The position numbers and the translations under genes are program-made. From Candidatus Pelagibacter sp. (GTDB lineage Bacteria > Pseudomonadota > Alphaproteobacteria > Pelagibacterales > Pelagibacteraceae), in the NCBI GenBank assembly GCA_002692055.1, contig NZJW01000015.1, positions 91,089 to 141,728 of the forward strand: a stretch of 50,640 nt of DNA, written 5' to 3'. Each line of letters opens with the position of its first letter. The first letter of the stretch is position 1. A model generated the notes under the pieces. That model saw only the letters and a program-made list of their open reading frames with translations, searched no databases and was not told the origin of the DNA. Of this stretch, positions 40,603-50,640 are shown in pieces.

Positions 40603-42027
40603 ATGAGTTCAAGTTTAGTAAATTTAGATATTTCAAAAGATAGTCAAATTCCAAAAAATGTTGAAGCTGAACAAACTATCTTGGGATCTTTATTAGCTAA
40701 TAATGAAATATTTGATGAAATAACAGATCAGTTAGATGAAAATTATTTTTTTGATCCAATTCATCAAAAAATATTTAAAATTATTTCAAATTTAATATCT
40801 AAAGGATTGTTAGCTAATCCAGTAACTATTAAAAATTTTTTTAACTCAAAAGATGAATTGATAGAAATCGGAGGCGTTGATTATCTTATTAAACTAACGA
40901 AAGTGTCTACAACTAAAAACCAAATAAAATATTATTCTCAACTTTTATCTGATTTATATATCAGAAGACAATTAATAAATATCAGTGAAGAAACCCTAGA
41001 AGAGAGTAAGAATAAAGATTTGGAAATTTCAGGAACAAATATTTTGGAAAACACTGAAAGGAAACTATTTGAAATAGCAGAAAGAGGTGAGTTCCAAAGA
41101 AGTTTTATGACATTCAAAGATGCTTTGAAAGAAACAATAGACATGGCAACCGCAGCTTATAAAAATGATCAAGGAATTGTAGGTGTTCCATCAGGATTGA
41201 CTGACCTTGATGACAGACTTGGAGGTTTACATAAACAAGATTTAGTAATTATAGCAGGGCGGCCATCAATGGGGAAAACTGCTCTGGCTACCAATATTGC
41301 TTTTAATGCTTCATTAAATTTACAAAAAAATGATTTAAAAGCGTCTGTAGCTTTTTTTTCCTTAGAAATGTCCTCAGAACAATTATCTACTAGAATTCTC
41401 GCTGAACAATCTAGAATAAAGTCTAATGACATAAGAAGGGGTAAAATTAATCAAGATGATTTCGAAAGATTTATTGAAGCATCTAAGAATTTAGAGATGC
41501 TTCCACTTCATATTGACGATACACCCGCTATAACAATCTCAGCACTAAGTAACAGAGCTAGAAGACTTAAAAGAAAAGAAGGTTTAGATTTAATTGTTGT
41601 AGATTACATTCAGCTTATGAAATCCTCAGGGTATAGAAATGAGGGCAGAGTTTTAGAAATTGCTGAAATTACTCAAGGTTTAAAAGCTTTAGCTAAGGAA
41701 TTAGATGTTCCTGTAATAGCTTTATCTCAATTATCAAGACAAGTCGAACAACGAGAAGATAAAAAACCACAACTTTCAGATCTCAGAGAATCAGGATCTA
41801 TAGAACAAGACGCGGATGTTGTTATGTTTGTATTCAGAGAACAATATTATTTGGAAAAACAAGAACCAAAACCAGGAACTGCTGAGCATGTAGAATGGCA
41901 AGAAAAGATGAGTCTAATTCATAATCAGGCTGAAATTATAATTGGAAAACAGAGACACGGTCCTACAGGAGTGATCAAACTTGAATTTGAGAGTGCATTT
42001 ACTAAATTTAAGGATGCAACTAATTAA
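40603..42027 (+). CDS. dnaB: Replicative DNA helicase DnaB
   Basis: PKNVEAEQTILGSLL, IIAGRPSMGKTALATNIAFNA, DLRESGSIEQDADVVMFVFRE; no intein. Confidence 0.96.
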   Translation: MSSSLVNLDISKDSQIPKNVEAEQTILGSLLANNEIFDEITDQLDENYFFDPIHQKIFKIISNLISKGLLANPVTIKNFFNSKDELIEIGGVDYLIKLTKVSTTKNQIKYYSQLLSDLYIRRQLINISEETLEESKNKDLEISGTNILENTERKLFEIAERGEFQRSFMTFKDALKETIDMATAAYKNDQGIVGVPSGLTDLDDRLGGLHKQDLVIIAGRPSMGKTALATNIAFNASLNLQKNDLKASVAFFSLEMSSEQLSTRILAEQSRIKSNDIRRGKINQDDFERFIEASKNLEMLPLHIDDTPAITISALSNRARRLKRKEGLDLIVVDYIQLMKSSGYRNEGRVLEIAEITQGLKALAKELDVPVIALSQLSRQVEQREDKKPQLSDLRESGSIEQDADVVMFVFREQYYLEKQEPKPGTAEHVEWQEKMSLIHNQAEIIIGKQRHGPTGVIKLEFESAFTKFKDATN

Positions 42028-42077
42028 AAATAGTTACTTTTTCAAAATTTAATTATATACAAATCATTTAATTTAAA

Positions 42078-43151
42078 ATGAAACATTCGACTCCGTCATT
42101 GGATATTAACCTTAATGCTGTAAAGCATAATTATAATATAATTAAAAAATTCTGTAATAAATCAGAGGTCTGTGGGACAGTTAAAGCGTCTAGCTACGGA
42201 CTTGGTGGACATAATAAAATTGTAAATATATTAAAAAAATCAGGATGTAAAAGGTTTTTTGTGGCAAATATTAACGAGGGGATATTTATAAGAAATAATT
42301 TTAAATCAATTATTATAAATGTTTTAAATGGACTAAATAAAAATGAAGAAAAAATTTTTAAAAAGTATAATTTGGTTCCAGTCATCAATACTATATCTCA
42401 ATTAAAAAAATGGCTTAAATTTGATAAAGATAAAAAACGTCTCGTGATTCATTTTGATACTGGAATGTGCAGATTAGGAATTCAAGAAGATAACATTAAT
42501 GAAGTCATAGAACTAAAAAAAAAAATTAATGAATATAAAGAAGTGATACTGATGAGCCACTTAGCATGCTCAGGTGACAAAAAAGATAAATATAATGAAA
42601 TTCAACGATTAAGATTTGAAAAAATTAAAAAAAAATTACCAGGATATAAATATAGTTTAGCTGCATCTGGTGGTATATTTTTAGGGAAAAAATACCACTA
42701 TGATTTAGTTCGTCCAGGTATTAACCTTTATGGTGGAAATCAAAATTTTAATAAAAAAATTACACACGTTGTAAGCCTTAAATCTCCTATAATTCAAATT
42801 AATAAATTAAAAAAGGGTGAAACAGTCGGTTATTCAAGAACTTTTAAAGCTAAACAAAATACTGTAACTGCCACAATACCAATGGGTTATGCAGATGGTA
42901 TAGGTATACGTTTATCTAACAAGGGTTACGTTCACTTTAAAGGAAAAAAGCTTCCAATGATTGGGAGGGTTTCAATGGACTTAATAATAATAGATATCAC
43001 GAAATTAAAAAATAAGATTAAAGAGGGGGATTTTGTGAGTATTTATGACAAAAATTTCACTATCGATAATTTTGCAAATTTGACTAGAACAATTCCCTAC
43101 AGAATTATAACATGTATTTCGAAAAGATATTTAAGAAATTATAAGAATTGA
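42078..43151 (+). CDS. alr: Alanine racemase
   Basis: TVKASSYGLG, FDTGMCRLG, RPGINLYGG, VGYSRTF, IPMGYADG, GRVSMDLIIIDI. Confidence 0.92.
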   Translation: MKHSTPSLDINLNAVKHNYNIIKKFCNKSEVCGTVKASSYGLGGHNKIVNILKKSGCKRFFVANINEGIFIRNNFKSIIINVLNGLNKNEEKIFKKYNLVPVINTISQLKKWLKFDKDKKRLVIHFDTGMCRLGIQEDNINEVIELKKKINEYKEVILMSHLACSGDKKDKYNEIQRLRFEKIKKKLPGYKYSLAASGGIFLGKKYHYDLVRPGINLYGGNQNFNKKITHVVSLKSPIIQINKLKKGETVGYSRTFKAKQNTVTATIPMGYADGIGIRLSNKGYVHFKGKKLPMIGRVSMDLIIIDITKLKNKIKEGDFVSIYDKNFTIDNFANLTRTIPYRIITCISKRYLRNYKN

Positions 43152-45601
43152 TGTTAAAAAAAATTTACAATAATTTATTACAATATCCAATAACAATACT
43201 TTTTTTTTTCTTTTTTTTATGTGCAATCTCAATATATCAATCAAAGAATTTTGAATTAGATGCCTCGGCTGACACATTACTGATTGAAAATGATCCAGAT
43301 CTAATCTACTTAAGAAAATTAAACAAAAAATATAAATCTGAAGAATTTTTTATAGTTACTTTTTCACCAAAAGGATTATCGAAAGAAAACTCAATCAAAG
43401 AGTTACAAAATCTAGTTAAACAAATTAATAATTTTTCGTGGATTAGTAAAACTGTGTCAGTAATTAACGCTCCATTGCTACAATCAACTAATGAACCATT
43501 AATGGAAAGAATTAAGAATTTAAAATATATCACTAATGCTGAAGTAAATATAAATAAAGCCTTAAATGAGCTGACCTCCAGCCCAGTCTATAAAGATTTA
43601 ATAATTAGTGCAGATGCTAAAACTTATGGAATCGTTGCATATTTAAAAGATAATAAACAATATTTAAATGCTTTAGAGAAAAAAACTAAATTATTAAATA
43701 AACAAAAAATTAACAATAATGATTTAAATTTATTGAATAATGAAATAAAAAAACTTCAAAAACAGCAATCAAATAATATTAAAAATTATAATAGTTCAAT
43801 TAAAAAACTTTTATCAAATTACAATGTTAATTCTGAGATTAGATTAAGTGGAATACCCATGATCACGAATGATATGATATCTTTTATAAAAAAAGATATT
43901 CTTGTTTTTGGTTTCGGAGTTTTTGTATTTATTATCTTTACATTATGGTTAGTATTTAAAAACATTAGCTGGGTTTTTTTTCCTTTGTTAACTTGTGCTG
44001 TTGCAATTACATTAATGATTGGTTTTCTCAGTACAATTGGTTGGAAAGTTACAGTTATATCTTCAAATTTTATTGCTTTAATGTTGATACTGACTATGTC
44101 AATGAATATCCATTACCTTGTGAGATATATGCAAATTGACAATATTGATACCTTGAATGATACAACATTAAGAATAAGCAAAACTTCTGAAACAATTTTT
44201 TTCCCAATTTTTTATGCTGTACTAACAACGATTTGTGCATTTTTATCGCTAGTGTTTAGTGAAATTAAACCAGTTATTGATTTTGGTTGGATGATGACAA
44301 TAGGATTGATTTTTTCATTAATATCGACATTTTTATTTCTGCCGTCATTGATAAAAATATTTAATCCACCAATAGCTAATAATTTAAAGTCCTCAAATTC
44401 TAAAATTGCTGAAATATTTTTGGATATCTCAAATAAAAATTTTTTGATTTATTTCACTACTTTAACTTTAATTATTTCTTCAGTTATAGGCATATCAAGG
44501 TTAAAAGTTGAAAATAGTTTTATAAATTATTTCGATAAAGATACTGAAATTTATAAAGGCATGAAAAATATTGATGAAAAATTAGGTGGAACAACGCCAC
44601 TAGAAATAATTATTAAATTTAAAAATAAAAAAAATTTAAAGAATAATAATGATAATTTTTTAGGTACATCCGAACAGGAAGATAGCTTTCTCGGGAAAGA
44701 TACTTCAGAAGATGATAACTCTAAATATTGGTTTACACGTAACAAAATTGATAAGATAGTTGAAATCCATAAGTATCTTGAGGAACAGCCTGAAATTGGT
44801 AAAGTTTTATCCTTTTCATCTATTTTAAGTATCGCAGAAAAATTAAATAATAATAAAAAATTAGGTAGTTTAGAAATGGGTGTACTTTATCAAAAGCTTC
44901 CACAAAATATAAAAGAACAAATTATTAAGCCATATATATCTATTGATGATAACGAAGCAAGAATTTCAATGAGAATTATAGATTCTAAAAAAGATCTTAG
45001 GCGAAAAGAACTTATTGATAAGATTGAATACGACTTACAAAACAAATTTAATTTAAAAAATGATGAGTTTAAATTAGCTGGTGTATTAATTATTTTTAAC
45101 AATCTCCTTCAAAGTTTATTTGACTCACAAATAAAAACTTTAGGAATAGTTATGCTTGGTATATTTGCAATGTTTATTATTTTATTTAAATCTATAAAAC
45201 TATCTTTAATTGGAATAATACCTAATTTTATTGCAGCATCATTCGTATTAGGGTTTATCGGCTTATTAAATATACCGCTTGATATGATGACAATTACGAT
45301 TGCTGCAATTACTATTGGGATTGCTGTTGATAATAGTATTCACTATATTTACAGATTTAGATTTGAAAAAGAAAAGTTAAATTTAGATAAACAAGAAATT
45401 GCCAAAAATTGTCATCAATCTGTTGGTAGGGCTATAATTAGCACTTCTTTCACCATAATATTCGGTTTCTCAATTTTAGTTTTATCTAATTTTATTCCAA
45501 CTATTTATTTTGGTGTATTTACTGGATTGGCTATGTTTACTGCTTTATTTTTAGTACTAACACTTTTACCAAATTTGTTAAATATTTTTTATAACAAATA
45601 A
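43148..45601 (+). CDS. RND superfamily (MMPL-type) exporter
   Basis: Two SSD-like TM clusters, ITIAAITIGIAVDNSIHYIYRFR, large periplasmic loops. Confidence 0.82.
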   Translation: MMLKKIYNNLLQYPITILFFFFFLCAISIYQSKNFELDASADTLLIENDPDLIYLRKLNKKYKSEEFFIVTFSPKGLSKENSIKELQNLVKQINNFSWISKTVSVINAPLLQSTNEPLMERIKNLKYITNAEVNINKALNELTSSPVYKDLIISADAKTYGIVAYLKDNKQYLNALEKKTKLLNKQKINNNDLNLLNNEIKKLQKQQSNNIKNYNSSIKKLLSNYNVNSEIRLSGIPMITNDMISFIKKDILVFGFGVFVFIIFTLWLVFKNISWVFFPLLTCAVAITLMIGFLSTIGWKVTVISSNFIALMLILTMSMNIHYLVRYMQIDNIDTLNDTTLRISKTSETIFFPIFYAVLTTICAFLSLVFSEIKPVIDFGWMMTIGLIFSLISTFLFLPSLIKIFNPPIANNLKSSNSKIAEIFLDISNKNFLIYFTTLTLIISSVIGISRLKVENSFINYFDKDTEIYKGMKNIDEKLGGTTPLEIIIKFKNKKNLKNNNDNFLGTSEQEDSFLGKDTSEDDNSKYWFTRNKIDKIVEIHKYLEEQPEIGKVLSFSSILSIAEKLNNNKKLGSLEMGVLYQKLPQNIKEQIIKPYISIDDNEARISMRIIDSKKDLRRKELIDKIEYDLQNKFNLKNDEFKLAGVLIIFNNLLQSLFDSQIKTLGIVMLGIFAMFIILFKSIKLSLIGIIPNFIAASFVLGFIGLLNIPLDMMTITIAAITIGIAVDNSIHYIYRFRFEKEKLNLDKQEIAKNCHQSVGRAIISTSFTIIFGFSILVLSNFIPTIYFGVFTGLAMFTALFLVLTLLPNLLNIFYNK

Positions 45602-46152
45602 TGGAGAATTTTTTTCATTTTTTCAAAGAAAATATTACGATTATTGATTTAATTTTTATTTTTTTCATCTTTTACAATTTAATTTCCGGAATTAAGAATG
45701 GTCTAATTGCGAGTTTAATATCTTTTTCAAAATGGATAATAGCATTTTTAACAGTTAAATATTTGCTTCCAATCCTAAGACCTTACGTAAATGGAATGAT
45801 TTCATCAGCATTTATTACGGATATCATTATTGGATCTTTAATTTTTTTTTTTACTATATATTTAGTTTTATTGATTAATAAGGGTCTCAAAAAAACAGGA
45901 AATTGGTCCGGGTTAGGTTCGATAGATACTTTGTTCGGCTGCATATTCGGTATTGTTAAAGGTTATGTTTATTTTATTGCAATATTTGCAATAATTAATT
46001 TTGCTCATCCATATGAAAGGTGGAATGATTCATTCAATCAAGGTATTACTTTTGATATTATCATTTGGGGTAATGAACTGGTAGTTGAAACTTTTCCTAA
46101 AAGATATGAATATATTGATAAAAGTAAAGAAAAGTTAGAGAATTTGAAGTAG
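45601..46152 (+). CDS. cvpA: CvpA family protein
   Basis: Four-TM protein; NGLIASLISFSKWIIAF and LGSIDTLFGCIFGIVKGYV; immediately upstream of purF. Confidence 0.85.
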   Translation: MENFFHFFKENITIIDLIFIFFIFYNLISGIKNGLIASLISFSKWIIAFLTVKYLLPILRPYVNGMISSAFITDIIIGSLIFFFTIYLVLLINKGLKKTGNWSGLGSIDTLFGCIFGIVKGYVYFIAIFAIINFAHPYERWNDSFNQGITFDIIIWGNELVVETFPKRYEYIDKSKEKLENLK

Positions 46153-46203
46153 AGGAAATATTGTAAAAATGACAAAAATTAAATTTTAATATATTAGGTT
46201 CAA

Positions 46204-47643
46204 GTGGAAGATCGATTAAAAGAAGAATGCGGTATATTTGGTGTCTACAACCACCCTGAGGCCTCTGCATTAGTGGCCCTGGGTTTGCACGCCCTACAAC
46301 ATAGAGGACAGGAAGCATGTGGGATTAATTCTTTTGACGGGAAAAATTTTTACTTAGTTAAAAGAAGAGGTCTTGTAGGAGATAATTTTACTGATCCTAA
46401 AATAATAGAACAATTAAAAGGTCATACCGCAATTGGTCATAATAGATACTCTACAACAGGAGCCCCTTTAATAAGAAATATACAGCCTTTTTTTGCGGAT
46501 TTACATACTGGAGGGCTAGGTATAGCTCATAATGGAAATTTAACCAACGCTATTAGCATACGTGAGAAAATGGTTAAAGATGGCGCGATTTTTCAAACAA
46601 CTTCTGATACAGAAACTCTTGTACAACTTATAGCAAAATCAAAAAGGATAAAAACAATAGATAAGATTATTGACGCAATATTTCAAGTACATGGTGGATA
46701 TGCATTAGCAATCATGACTAACAAAAAGCTTGTAGGAGTAAGGGATCCTTATGGTATAAGACCCTTAATATTAGGTAAGCTTAAAAATTCATTTATTTTA
46801 TCGTCTGAAACTTGCGCTCTAGATATTATCGGTGCTGAATTTGTTAGAGAAATTGAGAACGGTGAAATGATAGTAATCGATAAAAACGGAATTGAAAGCA
46901 TTAAACCATTTCCAAAAGTTAAACAAAGGCCTTGTGTTTTTGAATATGTTTATTTTTCAAGACCAGATAGTATTGTCGGTGGAAAAGCTGTTCACGAATA
47001 TAGAAAAAGGTTGGGCGAACAGCTTGCTAAAGAAATTAAAATTGACGCTGATATGGTTTCTGCAGTACCGGATTCTGGCATTCCGGCTGCAATTGGGTAC
47101 TCAAATGAAGCTGGCATACCTTTTGACATGGGTATAATACGAAATCATTATGTTGGACGTACTTTTATAGAACCTACGCAACAAATTAGGCAACTAGGTG
47201 TAAAACTTAAACATAATCCAAATAAAGAAATTATAAAAAATAAAAAACTCATTTTAGTTGATGACTCGATAGTTCGTGGAACAACCTCAAAAAAAATAGT
47301 CGATATGCTTTACAATGCAGGAGCAAAAGAAATTCATTTATGCATTTCTAGTCCGCCAATTAAATATCCAGATTATTATGGTATTGACACACCAAATGTT
47401 AAGGATTTAATTGCTGCAAATCATTCTATTGAAGAGATAAAAAAAATTATTGGGGTAGATACACTTCAATTTTTAAGTATTGATGGATTATATAGAGCAT
47501 TAGGATTTGGAAAAAGAGATAATCAAAATCCACAATTTACAGATCACTGTTTTACTGGTGATTATCCTGTTCGACCGGTAGATCAATTAAATCAATTTGA
47601 AAAAAATAATCAATTATCTTTACTAAGCAATGTTAGATTATAA
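46204..47643 (+). CDS. purF: Amidophosphoribosyltransferase
   Basis: EECGIFGVYNHPEA, LHALQHRGQEACGI, LVDDSIVRGTTSKKIV; GTG start with a short propeptide before the catalytic Cys. Confidence 0.96.
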   Translation: MEDRLKEECGIFGVYNHPEASALVALGLHALQHRGQEACGINSFDGKNFYLVKRRGLVGDNFTDPKIIEQLKGHTAIGHNRYSTTGAPLIRNIQPFFADLHTGGLGIAHNGNLTNAISIREKMVKDGAIFQTTSDTETLVQLIAKSKRIKTIDKIIDAIFQVHGGYALAIMTNKKLVGVRDPYGIRPLILGKLKNSFILSSETCALDIIGAEFVREIENGEMIVIDKNGIESIKPFPKVKQRPCVFEYVYFSRPDSIVGGKAVHEYRKRLGEQLAKEIKIDADMVSAVPDSGIPAAIGYSNEAGIPFDMGIIRNHYVGRTFIEPTQQIRQLGVKLKHNPNKEIIKNKKLILVDDSIVRGTTSKKIVDMLYNAGAKEIHLCISSPPIKYPDYYGIDTPNVKDLIAANHSIEEIKKIIGVDTLQFLSIDGLYRALGFGKRDNQNPQFTDHCFTGDYPVRPVDQLNQFEKNNQLSLLSNVRL

Positions 47644-47645
47644 TT

Positions 47646-48455
47646 TTATGAATAAGGGTTTTTATTATTTATAAATTTTATGATACTAATTTGATTATAT
47701 ATTTTTAATTGTATTAAAACTTGTTTAACAAAAAAATTTTTATAATCTTTACTAAGTGAAGTAAGTCTATTTCCAAAAGCCTTAAATATTATTGGTTTAG
47801 AGTTTACTTGACGTAAAAATTTTATTGTAGGTCTACTTCTTTTATTAAATACCGGTTGATGTTTGGAAATAATATTTTTTAAAACAAGATTAGTGTCCTT
47901 ATTTTTAATTAATTTTTTCGAATTTATATAAATATCATATAACTTTTTTAATAAAAAATCTCTTTTGATATTTTTTAAAGCTGAAATAAAGATAGGTTTT
48001 AAAAGTATATTCGGAAAATTTTTTTCAAAAAAAAATTTAAAATACTCTTCTTTTTTTTTTAAATTTTCTTTTATTAAATCAGTTTTGTTTACAATAACAA
48101 TTATATTTTTAAGTTTATTTAATATTAACCTAAATAACTGCTTATCATTTTTTGTAATCTCATCACTACCATCTAAAATAAAAAGAACTACATCGGATAT
48201 ATTTAGTTTTTTTAATGTTTCTATATTTATTAATTTTTGTTTATATTTATAAGATTTAGATTTTTTTTTTAATCCCCCTAAATCTATTAGATTAATTTTA
48301 AGATCTTTAAATTCTTTAGATAATTCTATTGGGTAAATTGTTGTACCTGAAATTTCACTTACTTTGGAAATACTGCAGTCTGTAATTTTGTTAAAAATTG
48401 TAGATTTCCCAACGTTAGGTTTACCAATGATGCATACGTTTAAATTAGCTATCAT
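47646..48455 (-). CDS. der: Der/EngA-like GTPase with a single G domain plus KH-like domain
   Basis: GKPNVGKSTIFNK, SGTTIYPIE, IDLGGLKKK, NKTDL, then C-terminal KH-like RPTIKFLRQVNSKPIIFKAFGNRLTSLSKDYKNFFVKQV...INNKNPYS; 269 aa; next to bamB. Confidence 0.83.
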   Translation of the reverse strand: MIANLNVCIIGKPNVGKSTIFNKITDCSISKVSEISGTTIYPIELSKEFKDLKINLIDLGGLKKKSKSYKYKQKLINIETLKKLNISDVVLFILDGSDEITKNDKQLFRLILNKLKNIIVIVNKTDLIKENLKKKEEYFKFFFEKNFPNILLKPIFISALKNIKRDFLLKKLYDIYINSKKLIKNKDTNLVLKNIISKHQPVFNKRSRPTIKFLRQVNSKPIIFKAFGNRLTSLSKDYKNFFVKQVLIQLKIYNQISIIKFINNKNPYS

Positions 48456-49712
48456 TAAAATTTAAGAATAGAGTTTTTTGTATTTATAAACAGGTTATTA
48501 TTATAAATAATCAAACTTTCATAGTTTTTTGAAACTCTCGTTTTAGAATATTTACTTAAATTGCTTTTATCTAATGAGAATTTAAAGCCCTTATTATCAA
48601 AAAGATAAATCCATTTATTTCCAATTATTAATTCTTTGAAAAAATTTTTACTATTTTTTTTATCAATAATTTCTAGTTTTTTATTTAACAATAATTTACC
48701 ATCAGATTTGTTCATGATGAAAACTCTGTTTTTCCACGTGTTAACAAGATATTTTCCAGTAATTGCAAACCTGTTCGTTGAATAAATGGGTACTGACCAT
48801 TTTATAAATCCTGATTTAATATCAATGGCATATGTATGACCGTAATTTGTTGATACAAAAATATTACCTTTTCTGTCAACTGTTATTGGACTAGACTTAA
48901 ACAAAAGAGGTGTATTTTCAAAATTACTAGTTTTAAAAATTAGTGACCATTTAATGTTATTTTTTTTAAATCTAAACAGTAAATTTCTGCATTATCGTTG
49001 GTAAACACTAGGTTATTATTGTATATCGCAATCTGGTAGGACTTGCTGTCCTTTAAGTCTTTAGAGGCAGTTTCAAAACTCCAATTCAAATTACCGTTCT
49101 TAGTACTGATGGAGTAAATTTTACTATTACTATTGATTAAAAATAAATTATTACTGTAAATTTTTAAATTAGATTTGAAGGGAACGCCAAAGTTTTTTTT
49201 CCATAATAAATTTAGATTTTCAATGTTAAAACAATGAATATTGCCGAGGTTATCAGAAATAAAAATATTATTTTTATAAGCAATTATTTCAAAATTAACG
49301 TTATAATTTTTATAGATTTTTCTTTTATATATTTTTTTATATTTTAAGGTTTTAAAATTTAAATCTAAAATAGTTACTTTTGATTTATTGTTTATAGTGA
49401 TAATTTTATTATTATAAATTATAAACTTATCAATACTTTTGGATATTGATTTTTTTTTTTGTATAAAGTAATCCCTGTAGGGTATATTAGGTTATTTTTG
49501 TTTTGATTACTTTGTGTCCAATCTTTATATGAATAATACTTGTTTTTACTTAATTTATTAATTTTATTAATATCTTTATTATTTAAATTTTTTTGTTGAA
49601 TTAATATTATTTTTTTTCCTTGATCGGTAAATGACTTAAGGTCAATTAAATTTTCTTTTTTTCCTCCGCATGCAATTAAAAATAAAAAAAAAATACTTAA
49701 AAATTTTTTCAT
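48455..49712 (-). pseudogene. bamB: BamB-like PQQ/beta-propeller lipoprotein, two -1 frameshifts in poly-A tracts
   Basis: N-terminal lipobox MKKFLSIFFLFLIACGG; middle frame (49449-48906) ...NNKIITINNKSKVTILDLNFK...ISDNLGNIHCFNIENLNLLWKKNFGVPFKSNLKIYSNNLFLINSNSKIYSISTKNGNLNWSFETAS...NAEIYCLDLKK; C-terminal IKWSLIFKTSNFENTPLLFKSSPITVDRKGNIFVSTNYGHTYAIDIKSGFIKWS. Adding one A at 49450-49460 and one at 48960-48967 gives one 419-aa ORF. Confidence 0.85.
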
Positions 49713-50278
49713 TTAAAATTTCTTTGAACCTGTTTTGCTTTTTCAAATTGTTTTGATTTGATATAATAATCATATAGTAGTTTAGTTTTAATCAATTTAA
49801 ATTTTTCATTAGTTTTTCCTTTTCTAGAGAAGCTTAAAATCTCATTTTCTTTTATATTATCGAAATTCATAATCATGAATTTTATCTCTATCAATTCTTT
49901 AAACATATTGTTATCGAAATTTTGAGCGTCACTCAAAATTTTTAAAGCTTTTTCTTTATTGTTACTATTGAGATAATATTCAGCCAATTTATTTACCGCT
50001 AATAATCTTGCCGTATCATTACCTTTGTCTTTTAATAAATTTAAAATTTGAATACCTCTAATATCTTTATTGTTTAATAAAATATCTGCTTCAATATATT
50101 TTGAAATAAAATGTTCTTGTTTTTTATTTTGATAGAGAAAAAAAACTTGCAAAGATATTGGTAGTATTATGAGTATAAATATTATCAAAGAGAATATAAT
50201 TTTATTTTTTTTTAAAAAATTAAAAATCTTATCTTTTAACAATTCGTCATTTATTTGTGTTTCTAATTCATTTGACAT
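49709..50278 (-). CDS. YfgM-like tetratricopeptide membrane protein
   Basis: N-terminal cytoplasmic segment, single TM helix, helical repeats; upstream of bamB-der as in other proteobacteria. Confidence 0.65.
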   Translation of the reverse strand: MSNELETQINDELLKDKIFNFLKKNKIIFSLIIFILIILPISLQVFFLYQNKKQEHFISKYIEADILLNNKDIRGIQILNLLKDKGNDTARLLAVNKLAEYYLNSNNKEKALKILSDAQNFDNNMFKELIEIKFMIMNFDNIKENEILSFSRKGKTNEKFKLIKTKLLYDYYIKSKQFEKAKQVQRNFK

Positions 50279-50640
50279 TTAATTATAAATATTTTTTTTT
50301 TCTGGAAATTTTTTATTTCTTACATCCATAGAATACCGTTTTACAGCTTTTTTTATACAACTCCTTAAATTTGAATATTTTTTTACAAATTTTGGTACTT
50401 TTTTAAACATTCCAAGCATGTCCTCTAATACTAAAATTTGGCCATCACACTCATCAGATGCCCCAATACCAATGATGGGTATTTTAGCGTACTTCATGAC
50501 TTCTTTTGCAGTTTGGTATTTAACAGCCTCAAGAACAATTGAAAAAACACCACTTTCCTGAATACTTTTTAAATCATTAATAATTTTATTTTTTTCAAAT
50601 AAGTTTTTTCCCTTAATTTTGTAATCCTTTTTTTGCCTAA
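50279..50640 (-). CDS. panB: 3-methyl-2-oxobutanoate hydroxymethyltransferase, C-terminal part (runs off window)
   Basis: VFSIVLEAVKYQTAKEVMKYAKIPIIGIGASDECDGQILVLEDMLGMF...PKFVKKYSNLR...YSMDVRNKKFPEKK. Confidence 0.9.
   Translation of the reverse strand, partial: RQKKDYKIKGKNLFEKNKIINDLKSIQESGVFSIVLEAVKYQTAKEVMKYAKIPIIGIGASDECDGQILVLEDMLGMFKKVPKFVKKYSNLRSCIKKAVKRYSMDVRNKKFPEKKNIYN

Noticed and set aside
46892-47137. 81-aa + strand ORF inside purF
   Set aside because: Out-of-frame ORF inside the conserved PurF coding region.
1-50640. tRNA/rRNA genes, CRISPR arrays, IS elements, prophage or defence systems
   Set aside because: No cloverleaf with CCA-type acceptor, no periodic repeats, no transposase/integrase or known defence domains seen; intergenic gaps are almost all under 110 bp.

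Overview
The window is about 50.6 kb of AT-rich, very compact bacterial chromosome. Gene content, order and composition look like a streamlined alphaproteobacterium, most likely SAR11/Pelagibacterales; this is inference, with no database search. It is almost all housekeeping genes: glmU(partial)-gph; prpB-prpC; nrdA-nrdB; phosphomannomutase; AsmA-like; prfB; PBP1A; RNase E/G; thiS-thiG; aroQ-accB-accC; DUF2155/NDUFA12; aspS; rnd; hda; purM-purN; ndk; pepA; lptF-lptG-lptD-surA-like-pdxA-like-rsmA; gmk-acpP-fabG-fabD; rpsF-rpsR-rplI-dnaB-alr-RND-cvpA-purF; der-like-bamB-yfgM-like-panB(partial). I saw no tRNA/rRNA genes, CRISPR arrays, IS elements or prophage. I found no obvious new multi-gene system. 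The notable signals are mostly at domain and gene-structure level: (i) a prfB programmed +1 frameshift site that the ORF track misses; (ii) three -1 lesions in poly-A tracts, one in fabG and two in bamB; (iii) a Der-like GTPase with only one G domain plus the KH domain; (iv) an RNase E/G lacking the CPxC Zn-link; (v) a SurA-like protein lacking parvulin domains; (vi) a divergent PdxA lacking GDPAGIGPE and the GHTE His; (vii) an orphan NrdJ C-terminal-domain protein alongside class Ia NrdAB; (viii) head-to-head genes sharing a palindromic ATGCAT start.
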